DNA of 64,000 bases from assembly GCA_029339505.1 (NCBI GenBank), contig JAQISU010000096.1, positions 9,312,001-9,376,000 on the forward strand, given 5' to 3'. Source of the DNA: Unio delphinus. Its lineage: Eukaryota; Mollusca; Bivalvia; Unionida; Unionidae. Each line of letters opens with the position of its first letter. Positions within the stretch are counted from its first letter, which is position 1. The position numbers and the translations under genes were made by a program. Under the pieces are notes generated by a model. That model was not told the origin of the DNA and searched no databases. It worked only from the letters and a program-made list of their open reading frames with translations. Of this stretch, positions 39,034 to 51,608 are shown piece after piece.

Positions 39034-40034
39034 TTAATATATTGTATTTGTACTATGCCATCCATGATGAGAACAGCGGGTTTTGAAAGTAGACACTAGC
39101 TGTGAGAAAGAGAGAGAGAGAGGGGGAGGTTAGTCCATTTTAGTCTCTTGGATATATTTGTAATCTTTTTCATGGAAACTATAATTTTTGCATGCTTAGA
39201 AACTTTTTGTCTTTGAATGCATGAAATATATTGGTGTCACCAGGTTATCTGTTTTTAAAACAAACACCGCTGGGTATCCTGTTCTGGTGATCATTTACAA
39301 ATACGATTACATGTCTGAAATATCCACTTGCAGCTTAATGAAAATAGTAATATTAAATGCGTAAAACTAGAATATTCCAAGCAAGAATGATCTACTTACT
39401 TATAATCGATTATTGAAATTTCCCTATGGAATGCTTTGTCATTTGTCTTTTTGACCAATATTAAATTGCCATTAGTCGTCACACTGTCCAACAACTAGTT
39501 AATGCTACGATTCGATGTTCCTAAACTATGTAATAGATGATAGCTCAAATCAAGAATGCAAATAGAAAATTTATAAAGAACTTACCGTATTGTAAATTTA
39601 AATCACAAATAATTACAACAGTTATGTCACAAGTCCACAATCTTAGAATATTCCAAATGAATCCAAAGATGTTCCAACGAAAATACAATTTTTAATGTGT
39701 TGTGCCAAAAGCTTAGGATAGTGTTTGCTGATGTTCTTACAGTTTTCATCACTCACAATGATGTAATCCGAAATGTACATTAATGAACTCGCATTAATCC
39801 AAAACTAGTGATTTAGCCTGACAAATATTGATGAGCACCTCATAATTCCAATAATCATTTTAATAAATTCTCTAAAAATATTAACTGAAACACAGCTGAA
39901 ATTGATTTTTCTAAAGACTGATGTTAAGATAGAACTAATAATTGATTACCTCAAACTTATAAACAGTCATAAACAGTTACCTGTATTATGACACAGCAAA
40001 ATGCCCTACACACACACAGACAGACACACACACA

Positions 40035-40074
<40 letters not shown>

Positions 40075-40459
40075 CATTACCTACGTTAGGAGGACCTTAT
40101 AAATCCACATACATTAGGATGTCCACTTCAAGGAAAGCATGTATACGTTTCATTTATAGCGAATTTTGTTTGCTTTTAAACAAAAACATATATCAAGGTC
40201 TAGATGTTTTGAAAAATGACATTTTTATTTTATTTGTTTGTTTTCTACGTACATTGGGTGGGTGACACACATGGTGTAAATGGCATACACTACAGGACAC
40301 AGGTTTAAGGTTTACACACATGTAGTTCCACTACACTTAAGAGGACTTCGCAGAATTACCTCCTCCTTGTCCAAGGGAAGATTTCAGAATTTCGTTTGCT
40401 TCTTAATCAATGTTTTCAACTTTACTTGGTGTAGTAGTAATAAAAACGAAAACAACACA

Positions 40460-40574
<115 letters not shown>

Positions 40575-41653
40575 TACTTACTAAAGCTATTATGATGACT
40601 ATAAATGACCCAGTAAGAGCTAACCACGTTTATGAGACAAATTCTTTTTTCTTTTTTAAGGGATTTTATGGATCCAAATAAGACATTAAAAACATGCAAT
40701 TACACAACAATAAATTGTTTTGGCAGTAGCATATTTAAATTTTTATTAAGTTAAGACTATACATTATTTGAGCAAGGGGAAATCAAAAATGTTAAAAATA
40801 AGACAGTCATAATAGTAATGAATAAAACAAAATATTTAGTAACTATTTAAGTTTTATTTCAGACAAATAGGCTGGATAGTCGTGGATCCAGACTACAAAA
40901 TCACTAACTTGCATTTTTATAGAAAATGGCAACTGACTCCAGGCTTCCTTAATTATAATATCTCCGATTACACCAGTTATTACTGACATAGCTTATGACG
41001 TAAATAGATTCCAACCAAAACAAGTTGGAGTAAGAGTCTTTACTACAACTTTTTCTTCCTTCAGTCATCCGACACACTATCGCTCAAGACTCGTTAAAGC
41101 GATTACACTAATAAAAAGGTCATTCAACAATCGTGTCAATCATGTTCCCGGACATTGTTATTGCGAAGAATGAAATATTTTTTTTTCCTTCTCGACTTAA
41201 TACAACTGCGTCTCAAGTAATGAACAAACATTAAAAAATGATTTAATTGGATCACCTCTGTATTGATGTTTCATTGAAGAAAGTATACCACCCATATTTT
41301 TCTCTTGCGAGTATTACCTGACTCAAACTCAAATCCAAACTATTTACTGAGGAGAAAACAAAACGGCGTTGCCAAAGGTCCAGCAATTCCATTTTATAAA
41401 TGCAAGATTTTCCTAATTGCACATAAATGTAAAATTGTACTGGCCTTTAAGATTTGAACTAAAAATTTCTTCTTAATCGCCATGTGCTACAGCGAAGTAA
41501 TAATTATGCAATGAAGCACAGTGAGTAATAGCTGCCAAGCTTGTTATTAGTTACAGGGAAAACGTAACGAAGCTGTTCTGTAAGAGTGATATACATAAAT
41601 ATTTTCTAAACGCCGCTTTCGTTATGTACATTTAACCACGTTATATAGTAAAG

Positions 41654-41656
<3 letters not shown>

Positions 41657-41711
<55 letters not shown>

Positions 41712-41713
41712 CA
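41657..41713. repeat. Compound (CT)n(CG)n microsatellite
   Basis: About twenty CT units followed directly by about nine CG/GC units. The alternating CG block is unusual in this AT-rich, repeat-rich setting and is of a type that can adopt left-handed DNA. Confidence 0.95.
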
Positions 41714-43529
41714 TGGAATATAAAAAAAAACTATCACTTTAGCGTGATCGTGCTGCGCAGTCTCTATGAGCCAGTGTACTATGTAATAGAAGAAGAGAAG
41801 ATGAATGTTAATAGTAGTAGTAGTAATAGTAGGGAAAAAAAGTTTTAATGAGGATAGCACATTTGGTCATGATTGACCCATCTGAAATGTGGTCCTCAAA
41901 TGTTTAATTGGATACATTTTAAAAAAAAGAAAAAAAATACAAAATCGTTCACATAATCAAATAATATCGCACTCTCCTTCATACATATTTAATATGAATG
42001 AATATATGCCATTATACTTGAAAACATATACATGGATAAACAATACTATATACATAAGTACATACATTTCAACATGGACTATAGAATAAGGTCTGGACAT
42101 ATTATTTATGGACATAATGATAAAGTTTTGTATTCAGAAACTGTAATGTCATTCCGACTGGTCAAGAAAGAATTTCTGTATGGTGTTTTAAAAGAATAGT
42201 ATTCTCAGGGGTAAGGAACTCCGTGTTGATACAATAAATGGGCTTTTGTAATGGTTGGTTGTCGACCACCGAATCTAGAGATCGATGTTAGTCGTCGATC
42301 AAGTGATTACGCTCGGAATTTCACGTTCTTAATTTAGTTAGGTTGGATATATAATCTGGAAAAAATATATTTTAAAGACTTGTGTCATAAATCGTTTATA
42401 AGTCCCCTAAAGACTGATGCTAAGACAGGAAAAAATTTCTTTACTTCAAACTTATAGACAGTCATCTGGCTTCAGAAATGACAAAATGTCCTGCACCAAC
42501 ATCATTCTCAATGGAATTTTCCATGAAACTAATTAAAATTTCGTTTCTCGAAGTCAAGACTGTCTAGAACTCTAGAATGGTTCCAAAACGTTTACGCTGC
42601 GTAATATTAGGCATGCAGGCCAAATCTTCTACCATCAGAGTACAGACTGTTGCTCGTGTTGGAGAATTTAGTACCTGTGTAAGTAAGGTCGTGTAGTTGA
42701 AACGTGTGAACATTTAGCGTTAATATCAGATAGGAAATTAAAGTCTCATGATACTTCATTGTTGGAAGATGATAAAGCAGCCTTTGGCTCGTGTCCAGAT
42801 TGGTCAGTTATTCATAAAATGGAATTTTAAGGTATGTAATCTGAGCAAATACTAATTAGATTAACTACTGAGGAAACGATCCATATTGATTATATAGTAG
42901 ATATTTCAAAATATGTTCTCTTGTATGTTAAGTAATTTGACTATCCCTCTTCATATACTTTGTGGTTGATCTGGTCTTTCCAAAGGAATTTGCTAATGGG
43001 GATAGCAGTCAGGCACATTACAATCTAGAAACATTTCGCATAGCCCAATACTGTAAGGATGGATTCTTCTTGTATTGCAAGTTTTAGTTCGATACTTTGC
43101 AAAACATTCTTTTTCATACCAAAGTTTTACATTTTTCTCAGTCTATGTAGGAATAGAAGACCAATTTATTAGTTGTTCTCAAACTAGAGGAAGAGACATT
43201 ATAACATTGGTATGCACAGATAGAATTTGTCCTTTTGAAAGACTGTCTGAACAAATATCTCCAAGAACAATGATACTTAGTTTTAACTGAGGTATATGTA
43301 TTATTATCAATGTATTTAGCTTGACGTACGTCTGTTATGTACGTACTGTTTGATTGAAGGGTCTGACCTTATATTACGATCATGCAATGTACTGTTGTGT
43401 GTTTATGTTCCCATCCATTACGGGCTTGCATTGCAAATCTGGGGATTTTATTGCTTATGTTGGTATTGGGCAGTTAAAAAGTTTTACCCACACTCGTAGA
43501 TGTTGTTTTGAGTACAGGAATAACACTAT

Positions 43530-44340
43530 GGCATATGTTTCAATAGGTTTGGTGTGCCCGCGTCTTTCATGTGGATTAGGTCGGAGTGAAAGAAAGTAGA
43601 TGATAGTTGACCCGAGGCTGGCAAGAAGCTGTCGTGGTTCGATATGTATGGTACGTTTAATGATCTGCCAATGTGTATCGGTATGTAATCAGCTTGCATC
43701 CTATTCACGTCACATCTGGGAATAAGGCCAGATGTAACTATCATGTCTACCTTTTACCATCAACTGCTTCATGAGGGACATGTATTTGATTTCAAACTGG
43801 TTTAATGCCATTTCTCTATCAGTGTCATTTGCACCTACTCGGACAATAATTTTATGGTATTTGTTTAGGTCAAGTTTGTTCAGTTCTCTTTTGAGACTGT
43901 AAGTGATGGCACCAGGTTATGATTTCACAAGTACCTCGCGTGAAAGTCCTTTGGTATTGATTCCTTTGTGGAGAGATAATCCTGTAATTAGTGGTATGGT
44001 TGGTTTTGGAGGAGAAGTCCATTTTGATCGGAGACTGTTCGTATCTTTCTTTAGCGCGTGTTGGTTTCAGTTCTTGGTTTACTCCATTATTCGGGTGTTT
44101 TAAATTGATTTTATAAATTCCATTATATTTTGTTTTGTTAACAATATAGCTGTTGTCTTATCGTTTCATGTTTGCCATCCCATGTTTGCTGTTGGAATTC
44201 AAGTTGTATTGAGGTTGATTTGTCATACGCATCCATGTATTGTTTGATGCAGTATATTTGGCTGTTTGTTTACAAATTGTGATTCTGTTTTGACAGAAAC
44301 TGTATTTGGTTTTAGACTTTTCACACAACGTAGTCAAAGA
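43530..44340 (-). pseudogene. SGNH-hydrolase-like mobile-element ORF, decayed
   Basis: Across the minus strand, in at least two frames, an ORF relic has a polar, low-hydrophobic N-terminal region. It then shows GLSLHKGINTKGLS (near 43990-43950), KIIVRVGANDTDRE (near 43860-43820, block III GxND style) and SDLIHMKDAG (near 43570, D-x-x-H style catalytic end). Blocks III and V of SGNH hydrolases thus appear in the right order. Such domains occur in ORF1 of some LINEs and in other mobile elements. A stop and a frameshift near 43745 make it a pseudogene. The parent element is unknown; a Polinton-type polymerase fossil lies next to it on the same strand. Confidence 0.55.
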
Positions 44341-44519
44341 GTCGATATGTTGACCTATAGCATTTGTTAAACAAATGAGCTTTAAAAATAGATGACCTGG
44401 TTATATAAGATGAAAAGGTTCACTGCTTTATCCAACATTGATAAAACCAAGATATGAGAATTTATAAAGTATCAAACTTGAGTTAGAATTGATCCAGTTT
44501 GCTTTTTTCAAAAGATGAG

Positions 44520-44780
44520 ATAACTCTAGTAGTAAGAGTTACTGGGTTTTCTAGACCATTTGACAATATTCTCGTTAGAACAGCATTCGCGATATTTGCT
44601 CACGATTTATGACTCCAAACCCAAGGACATGTTTCGTGTTATCTCTACAAGGTGAAATATTTCAATTATAATGAACGATTTTGTTTAAGTTAGACACGAA
44701 CAAAGGTCGCGAATGCTGGTCTAACCCCGAAAATTGTCTCAAGTCTTGAAATCCTGGTATCTCTTACTACATGGTACTAT
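44520..44780. repeat. Foldback element with ~75-bp inverted repeats
   Basis: Sequence at about 44528-44603 recurs in reverse complement at about 44697-44772 with mismatches (shared blocks TCGCGAATGCTG/GTCTAA and TCTTACTAC). The spacer is about 93 bases. A single arm of the same sequence occurs at about 48068-48125. The form suggests a non-autonomous DNA transposon; I could not define its target duplication. Confidence 0.7.
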
Positions 44781-44934
44781 ACCATTGCTTTATTTACTTT
44801 TGATTACTTTTTGCGTGCTTTGACGTTCCCATAATCAAAATGTGTTAACACCGTATGCACAATATTGTTTGTCATCAAAATTACATTACATGTATACAGA
44901 TTTTATATTTGTTTCTATCTTATGACAATTTGAT

Positions 44935-46010
44935 CAGATCGCCATCATCTTAACGTGGCGTACAGGTCCTCTTAGTGCAGCTTTATAATCATCTAATCCT
45001 ATCACTTCACATTTTGCTATTTTTTTTTAAAACGTATTCATCTGCAAATTTCAGACATTACATATTACTTAGTCAGATAAACTCTGCAATGGGAACAAAG
45101 TTGGTTTTATCTTTAGGTTTTCCTATCCCTTTCTTGCTATCGTCGCAATGAATTTCGTTTCTCGGATAATTGGAAAGATCAAAGAGTTCATTATGCCACT
45201 AAATCTCTTTCATGCATCAGCGAATCGGTGTCTGTGAACTGCAATTCAGCACTTGGTCACACATTTTTTTATCAAATCATAATTGTACCAGTACATTAGC
45301 CACATTGATAGTTCCAACAGTCATTCCAACGTAAATTGCTTTATTTAGCATTAGGGTTATTTTTTGTGGACTGCTACCAAGTTTTCGTTAAATCTTTTCA
45401 TGCTGACAAAAATATCAGTTGCTACAATCGTATTTTGTCGTTTAATGGTGTTTATAATCTCCGCATTAACCCGCTTTTTAACATTATACTTTCTCTTTCC
45501 AAATACACTATTCACAAGTTTTTCTCAAATTATGCTGCATCCACCGCTCTTCTGCTAGTATTAGCATTAATATATCCTCCCATTCAGGGTGATTGATTGA
45601 ACTCTATGAACCTTTCTCAGCACTAAACCACGATCAAGAGCTTGTTTCAGATTTTTAAAAATGCAAATAGTACCACTCTTTGTTGAATATATTCGGAACT
45701 AGTTTATTGACAAAAGATATTCCGAGTTTACAATTTTTGTTTGAGATCGAGTTACCCTGAGGATGATAGATGATCGTCTGTCAACATCGATTCTTGCCAG
45801 AAGGGAATCAATATGCTCGCTATAAGTTCTGAAGGATATTCAGTAAGAACCTCAACACAATATCCAACATCATCTGGTACCTTTCTGTCCGTTTCTTTGT
45901 TAAACTGTTCTTCACCAATCTACCTGAAGCCACCGCATGGCATAGGTTCCAACATCGCGTAACAATATAAATTATTAGCGTAAGATAATCAATAAAAAGT
46001 AATATTATGA
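44935..46010 (-). pseudogene. Fossil Polinton-type DNA polymerase B, C-terminal half
   Basis: Minus-strand remnants of a protein-primed family B polymerase appear in the correct order, from high to low coordinates. A motif A region comes first with ANNLYCYAMLEPMPCGGF (near 45980-45925), then CVEVLTEYPSEL (near 45860). KLVPNIFNKEW follows (near 45720), and a motif B region with NSVFGK (near 45510). FNENLVAVHKK precedes a motif C region TDTDSL (near 45225), then LFDLSNYP and KGIGKPKDK, ending DYKAALRGPVRHVKMMA near 44950. Frames change many times and stops are frequent. The sequence style differs from the polymerase at 56151-60224, so this is a different lineage of Polinton-like element, not another copy of that one. 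Confidence 0.8.
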
Positions 46011-46259
46011 TCATATTATCTCGTATATTTGTTGCAAGTACTCGCATATTTTTTTATTATAACATTTATTCCACCCCTTTTACCTTTAACTATAATGCAG
46101 AACCTGTCAGCGTCAGTGAATAGTTCAATTGTTATTCCGCTGTATTTTAGCAGATAATCTCACAACAATTCATGTGCTGAGTAAAACAAACCTGGATCCA
46201 GTCTATTATTCGTATAAATAACATCTGAAAATTTCGAAAACGTCAGCTAGTTACGCCTT

Positions 46260-46780
46260 TTATCGTGTATAAATAATGACAATCACCAAGGTTTTGACAA
46301 TCAAGCTCGCGAAAATTTGTTGGCGTACTTGTCTGTTGGGATTTCTTCGGTTAAGACCAGATACGTTTTGACTGACATCCTATTGTTGTTCTTTAGATAA
46401 TTTCTAGAAAGATGCAGTGTCGAGTTTTGGTCTGACTTTATGACTAGTTTTTGTAAAATTTCTTGGCCTTCCAGATACATCAGTTTCTTTGTTGCTCTTG
46501 TCATAACTTGTGCTGTTTATGACGCTGGTGCTATTTCAGAAATAACCTGACAAGCGTTTGGGACACGTTAATCTTGTCGGTGATCTTTTTGTCCGACAGT
46601 TTTTTCTACTGCAGATGCGGCTCCTGTTGTAAATGCTATTGATGCGTCTATTGCGATTGGCGCAGCTTTATACGCACTGACGGGTAATGTACAACTACCT
46701 TCGAGAAAATGTTTAGAAGAAACCTCGTATATTTTGTAGATAAATATTTCGTTGCTTTATTCCTTGTCAGAATCGTCAGA
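46260..46780 (-). pseudogene. Coding-like relic next to the polymerase fossil
   Basis: A minus-strand tract open in pieces, with an Ala-rich part (FTTGAASAVEK, near 46625) and, in another frame, TRATKKLMYLEGQEILQKL (46504-46440) continuing to 46301. It follows the capsid-side-like relic at 46800-47640 on the same strand and shares its degree of decay. I cannot name it; neighbouring position suggests another gene of the same dead element. Confidence 0.35.
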
Positions 46781-46799
46781 TAATTCTTTGATCCGCTAG

Positions 46800-47640
46800 C
46801 GAGCACCCATCAATCTCGGGTGCAGAAAGAACTTTACAGTTTTGTTATTAAGATCAAGCTGACGTCCCAATTGGTCTGTCAGTATCATTGTAATGACCGA
46901 AATCTGACTTTCAACGCCAATCGGATAATATACAATTTGTCTCTATTTAACCTACATTACGGTAACGAGCCTGGTTAAATGTCCGGACTAAAACTATAAA
47001 TCGTTTTTCCGGTACTTCCTTGTTATATGTTGGAGCTCATCGCAATTGAACAATTTATCAGAATTGTGTTCACATCTGTGATGTTCACATGAGACTCGCC
47101 TTCATAAGATATTGACTCAACGGCGACATAGCCATACTGCTGTTTGCTAAACTCTAGTAATGATCCGATGCTGTTCTTGCTAAAATCAGCAAGCAAATTA
47201 TTTTAACGCGATCTTTGCTCGTAGTGTTTTATTTTTGAGCCAGCTCAAATTATTAATTGTACCGCCGTTTCCTGCTATTATACATGTATAATCTTGTTTA
47301 AATCTGTTATGTCGTAAGCACCTTGTGGTATCCTAACAGAAGTCCCACGTTCCAGACAAAACGTGAAATCATCACTGACCCGTATTTTACGGTAGACTTT
47401 GAATACCAAGTAGTAGCTTAAACTTATTATATTTTATACCGCTGGTTCGGATCAAGTTCGATTGGCGGGTTGTTCGTGCTATCAACTGTAGTTTGAGATA
47501 AATCGAGTATCAACTTTTCAGCAATTTGTGCTGCAACATGTTGCTGCTTTTCCTCAGAATGAAATGTAATAGATAGCATTTGCACGCGGATTGCGATCAA
47601 AACGTTATGCAGCACATTATTCGTCTGTTAGAGCAACCGT
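46800..47640 (-). pseudogene. Possible Polinton capsid-side gene relic
   Basis: Minus-strand protein-like tracts in several frames: ITFHSEEKQQHVAAQIAEKL (near 47560), RIPQGAYDITDLNKII (near 47320), NSIGSLLEFSKQQYGYVAV (near 47160), VNITDVNTILINCSIAMSS (near 47070) and, further on, VITMILTDQLGRQLDLNNKT (near 46890-46840). The order and style remind me of an uncharacterised protein often found beside Polinton polymerases and considered penton or minor-capsid-like. That identification is from memory and unverified. Decay matches the polymerase fossil at 44935-46010. Confidence 0.4.
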
Positions 47641-48067
47641 TTGACCATAGATCTAACAATTCAACAATTTCATTGTCGCCTGAGGGTATAAATTAAATGT
47701 ATGTTATAAATCGGTTGGCGTTCTGAATTATAACATATTCTGTTGATAGTGGCTTAAAAGGAGGGTGGCTATTCTGCTTGTCGGCTCGTAAGTTATCTTT
47801 ATCTATTTTTTGTAACCATCTGTATTGTGATGGTGGCCGAATAGGTAACGTGCTTAAATTCTATATTCAACATTACATGTACAAATCGCAGTTGGAACTA
47901 CATTTGTATCTCTGAATAAAATGTTATGTCACAATGCAATAACGCAACAGTACCGTCGGGGTCTTTGATAGTTTTCTAATTTTATAAAACGTTATAAACT
48001 GAAACATTTTACCTTCTAGAAAGAAAATGAAAATGTTTTGTTAACCTTGAGATTGGAAGTTATAAAT

Positions 48068-48125
48068 ATTTAGCAAAGGTCGCGAATGTTGCTCTAACAA
48101 GAACATTATCAATGGTCTAGAAACC
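48068..48125 (+). repeat. Single arm of the 44.5-kb foldback repeat
   Basis: About 55 bases resembling the arm at 44697-44772 (AAAGGTCGCGAATG then CTCTAAC, ATGGTCTAGAAACC) end where a SINE begins at about 48130. The SINE may have inserted into a second copy of the element. Confidence 0.6.
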
Positions 48126-48131
48126 TTTCCT

Positions 48132-48395
48132 ACTGGTTAGAGTGTCCGCCGCGGAAGCGGAAGGTCGTGGGTTCCATCCCAGGCCGAGTCATACAAAAGA
48201 CTTTTAAAAAAAATGATACTAACAGCTGCCTCACTTGGCGCTCAGCATTAAGAGGTTAATGTTAGGACTGGTCGGCTCGGTGTCAGGATAATGTCTGCGG
48301 CATGATGCCCCAGTGTGTGCTAGACATCATTATAAACTGCCTCACTGCAGACATCGTAGCGATATGACTGAACAATTGTTAAAGCTACGTTTAAA
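48132..48395 (+). mobile_element. tRNA-derived SINE, family B, plus strand
   Basis: Same family as 31925-32212: tRNA-like head (GGTTAGAGTGTCCGCCGCGG, then GTGGGTTCCATCC, a mutated B-box), a body with TGATACTAACAGCTGCCTCA and GGACTGGTCGGCT, and the shared end ACTGAACAATTGTTAAAG. Mutation of the B-box suggests it can no longer be transcribed. Confidence 0.85.
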
Positions 48396-48399
48396 ATCC

Positions 48400-49660
48400 T
48401 AATCACACACACCTTTACACTAACTTTCGCAGAAAACTTATTCTATTCCGTTAAGTACAACTATCGTAAGCCTGGCTTTTTCGCTGACGAACATCACTCA
48501 CGGCTTCCATTTTGGGGATTGTATTCATACGCCGACAACCTTGGCTGACATGTTTGAATGTTAAAAGTAACGTAATTGTCCCAAACACTTTACTACTTTT
48601 CTTTGCTTATTTTTATGATTTGTTAATGTCAGTCTAATATGTCTTAGAAGCTAAAATAATTCAAATTCTTAATAATAATTGTGCTTATGTATGACATGTT
48701 GCCCATGCTTATTATAGCACCCCCATTATCACAACTTCAGCGGGGGGGGGGGGGGGGAAGGAGGTTACACATTGTCGGAGTTTAGTAAAACTTGCTTGCA
48801 GTCTGAAATCACAATAAGCCTATATAGAAGCAATCGGTTCAAAAAAAGAAACATCCGAAATTATCAAGTCTGAGTTTACATGGTTTCAAGCCATGCAGTC
48901 CCTTGTTTAAAATGAATGCTTGCAACGAAACCCACTTTGCGCTTGATGTGGATCCAGGTGACATGACCTGACAGATGGACATGGGTAACAGTACACGAGC
49001 CTGTTGATTGGATCCGATCTTGTGTCTCTCTTATCACAGCTTAAAACTGAAAGAAATACTGGCACATATGCACTTTTTGGACGCTCTTTGTACAAGTTGA
49101 CGTCTGCTACATACGAACTTGCAACAGCTTCAGGTAAGTGTTCCATAATTTCAAGTACAAATTTCCGAAGTCTTCATCTTACGTTTTGTGCAAAATGTTA
49201 ACATTCTGCATTAAAGATAATGTAGTGAATATACCACATCAAATGTCATATAAAGTGTGGTTGATGCAATGCGTACGTGTTTTTGTAGGTGACAGTTTAT
49301 CACAAAATTTACACTGGCAGTATCAGTGTAAGAAATTTGGCTTTGTTTTACTGAATCTAGAAGAACATTTGGAACTAATGTAGAGATATATTGAAATAAT
49401 CTCTTAGGACTTAGGTTAATAATATAGAACAAGGAAATAATTGCATACTGATGTAGCTATTAGACGATGTGTTATAATAAAAAAGAACTTAGAAATTAAG
49501 TTAAAATGATTTAATCATCTGCACACACACACACATATTTGCATACAGAAGGTGCTAAAGAAGAAAATATAATTGCTATAAACGTAATTATTGTTTGAAT
49601 TTTATGAACCAGCTAAAGAATTCATAACAATACATGCGTACGTGCGTTCGTACGTAACTA
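48400..49660. other. Non-coding with one exon-like segment
   Basis: AT-rich with a run of about 17 G residues at 48742-48758 and a candidate exon at 49040-49133. No complete gene. Confidence 0.5.
49040..49133 (+). other. Candidate internal exon
   Basis: A pyrimidine-rich acceptor (GTGTCTCTCTTATCACAG) ends at 49039 and a perfect donor TCAG/GTAAGTG follows 49133. The 94 bases are open in one frame (LKTERNTGTYALFGRSLYKL...), leaving phase 1. The next plausible acceptor on this strand, at 51608, opens a frame in the matching phase that ends beside an AATAAA. Family not recognised. Confidence 0.4.
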
Positions 49661-49668
49661 CCTACCTA

Positions 49669-49830
49669 CAGGAGCTGAGGTAGCTCATTGATTAGAGTGT
49701 CGGAATTAGAACCGAAAGGGTACTGGGTCGAATCCTTCCATTAGACCAACCTGGTTCAACATCCAAAGTGTATCGTTGGGCAAAGCACTTTACTCAGATT
49801 ACCTAGCCGCTAAATAGCCTACTCGTGTTG
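49669..49830 (+). mobile_element. tRNA-derived SINE, family C
   Basis: Starts GAGCTGAGGTAGCTCATTGA (A-box region) and has a B-box-like CTGGGTCGAATCC near 49725-49737. A body follows with GTTGGGCAAAGCACTTTACT, a core shared by many animal tRNA-derived SINEs. It directly precedes another SINE at 49836. Confidence 0.8.
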
Positions 49831-49835
49831 GGGGT

Positions 49836-49972
49836 CTCGATTGGCCGAGTGGTCTAAAGCGCTTACCGTTACGGATCATTACCATCTCACCTGTCTGCGT
49901 GGATTCGAATCTCGGGCTCAGCCAATATGGGTATGTGAGAGAGCTTTAACCCTAAAACAACAACAACCTACA
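49836..49972 (+). mobile_element. tRNA-derived SINE, family A
   Basis: The head, TTGGCCGAGTGGTCTAAAGC and a B-box-like GGATTCGAATC near 49900-49911, matches the head of the minus-strand SINE at 7853-8130. It ends in an AACAAC repeat near 49960. The two SINEs at 49669 and 49836 are head-to-tail neighbours, the second probably inserted at or near the tail of the first. Confidence 0.8.
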
Positions 49973-50114
49973 TGTGTTGCTGTGACGTAGGCACCAAACT
50001 AAGCAAACCATTGATACGTGCATTCACATATATTTCATAATAAATATAGAGTCCATTTAAAATCAAACTAGGGTTACTGCTTGCTCATGCGCGCAGGATG
50101 ATTTTGTTGGATCT

Positions 50115-50839
50115 GGTGACCCTACAAAAGAGCGCATCAACATAAACGCGTCGACAAAAGAGCGCCGACAAACGAGCGCAAGACGAAAGAGCTCAATACC
50201 AAAAGAGCTCCGACGAAAGAGCGCCGATTAAATTATAGAGTAGAGAAGTTTTCAAATGGTAGAAATTTAAATTTTATATAAAAAAAAAAAAAAACATTTT
50301 TGAGCAAAAGAAATATGTTGGCAACTATGCTATCAAGTATAAGAGATCTAACAGTTATATAGAGAAGTTTTCAAATGATGGAAGCTTTGATCTATATACG
50401 TTGGTACAAACAGACTAGCGATCAAAGAATATGTTGGACGTGTATATATAGTTACAAATTTCTATTTAAGTTCACCGTCTTCTGCAGTTTTACAACATTT
50501 ACAAAATTACACTAGAATAGTTGTACAAATATTTACATGGAAATAATCGAGTCATAGAAGGGGAAGATAGTGCTATTAATTCCTTTTAAGTCATTTTAAG
50601 TAATGATTATAATTTAGTTAAACATTTACCTAATTTATGCAAAAAGTGATTTCTAATTTAAATTGTAATAAACTTCAATTTAAGCATTTCAGATTTTCAA
50701 TAGCTAAAATTATTTGCGCTATTTTGCTTTGCGCTCTTTCGTCGGCGCTCTTTTGGTATTGAGCTCTTTTGTCTTGCGCTCATTTGTCGGCGCTCTTTTG
50801 TCGGCGCTTTTTTGACCTGCGCTCTTTTGTCGGGGTGCC
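50115..50839. mobile_element. Non-autonomous DNA transposon, long TIRs, 9-bp TSD
   Basis: The element is 725 bp with terminal inverted repeats of about 110 bp (50115-50228 and about 50722-50839). It is flanked by identical 9-bp direct repeats GTTGGATCT at 50106-50114 and 50840-50848. Each arm consists of serial copies of a motif close to CGACAAAAGAGCGC and shares GAGCTCAATACCAAAAGAGC. The central 500 bp has no ORF. Nine-base target duplications and long TIRs are features of Mutator-like elements, so it is probably a MULE-derived MITE; no transposase is present to test this. Confidence 0.85.
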
Positions 50840-51608
50840 GTTGGATCTACCATGTCGGAGACGTTGCAGTGGCTTTGAAAAAGAAAATTTGAAAAGGTGT
50901 TTCATTGAAATAAAATTTGGCTAATGTAGAGTTATGTCAACAACATATGTTTCAAAGGCAAAGAATGTTTAACGAAATTTGTATCAGGATTAACAGTAAA
51001 TCAATCTGATTTACAACGCTGTGTACTGTACCTTGCAACCAAATTATTCTAATCGACTTCTAATTATATTTTAGCAATACCACATTTCATATGAAAATCA
51101 CCCATACATTAAGAAAATAATTAATAGAAAAATTATATTACAGTCTTCTGATGTGAAAATATAGCATTGAAAAAGAGAGGGTAGCAGCTCACTGACAGCC
51201 AAATGCGAGTTCGTTTAAAATTTAACGATTTTGTAATTGTTTACTGGCAGAAACCGTTTCGATTAGTAGACGTTGCATTTTCCATGCATTCGTTGGACAA
51301 ATTAAACGGTCAAATTTAAAGTCATTGCAAGAACTAATTTTACCGTGCGAAAGATCTAACTTACGCTAAAGTACATGAATTATTTATACCTTCCTACTAG
51401 TCTTATAAACTTATATACCGAGTTCCTTGTTAAGCAAAGTATAGGCCTATCAATATATTTCTTTTTCAAATACGGTTGTCATGCCAAACAGTTCATCTTT
51501 AATGACGTACATTCATCAAAAGTATTTATGTGCGTTGGTTAATCGTTGTTGTTGTTTAAAGCAAGTTATGTAACGTATACTGTCAACAAAAAATATTTTT
51601 ATTTTCAG

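Noticed and set aside
48742..48758. Run of about 17 G as a G-quadruplex regulator
   Set aside because: An isolated homopolymer with no gene nearby; more simply a homopolymer or assembly feature.
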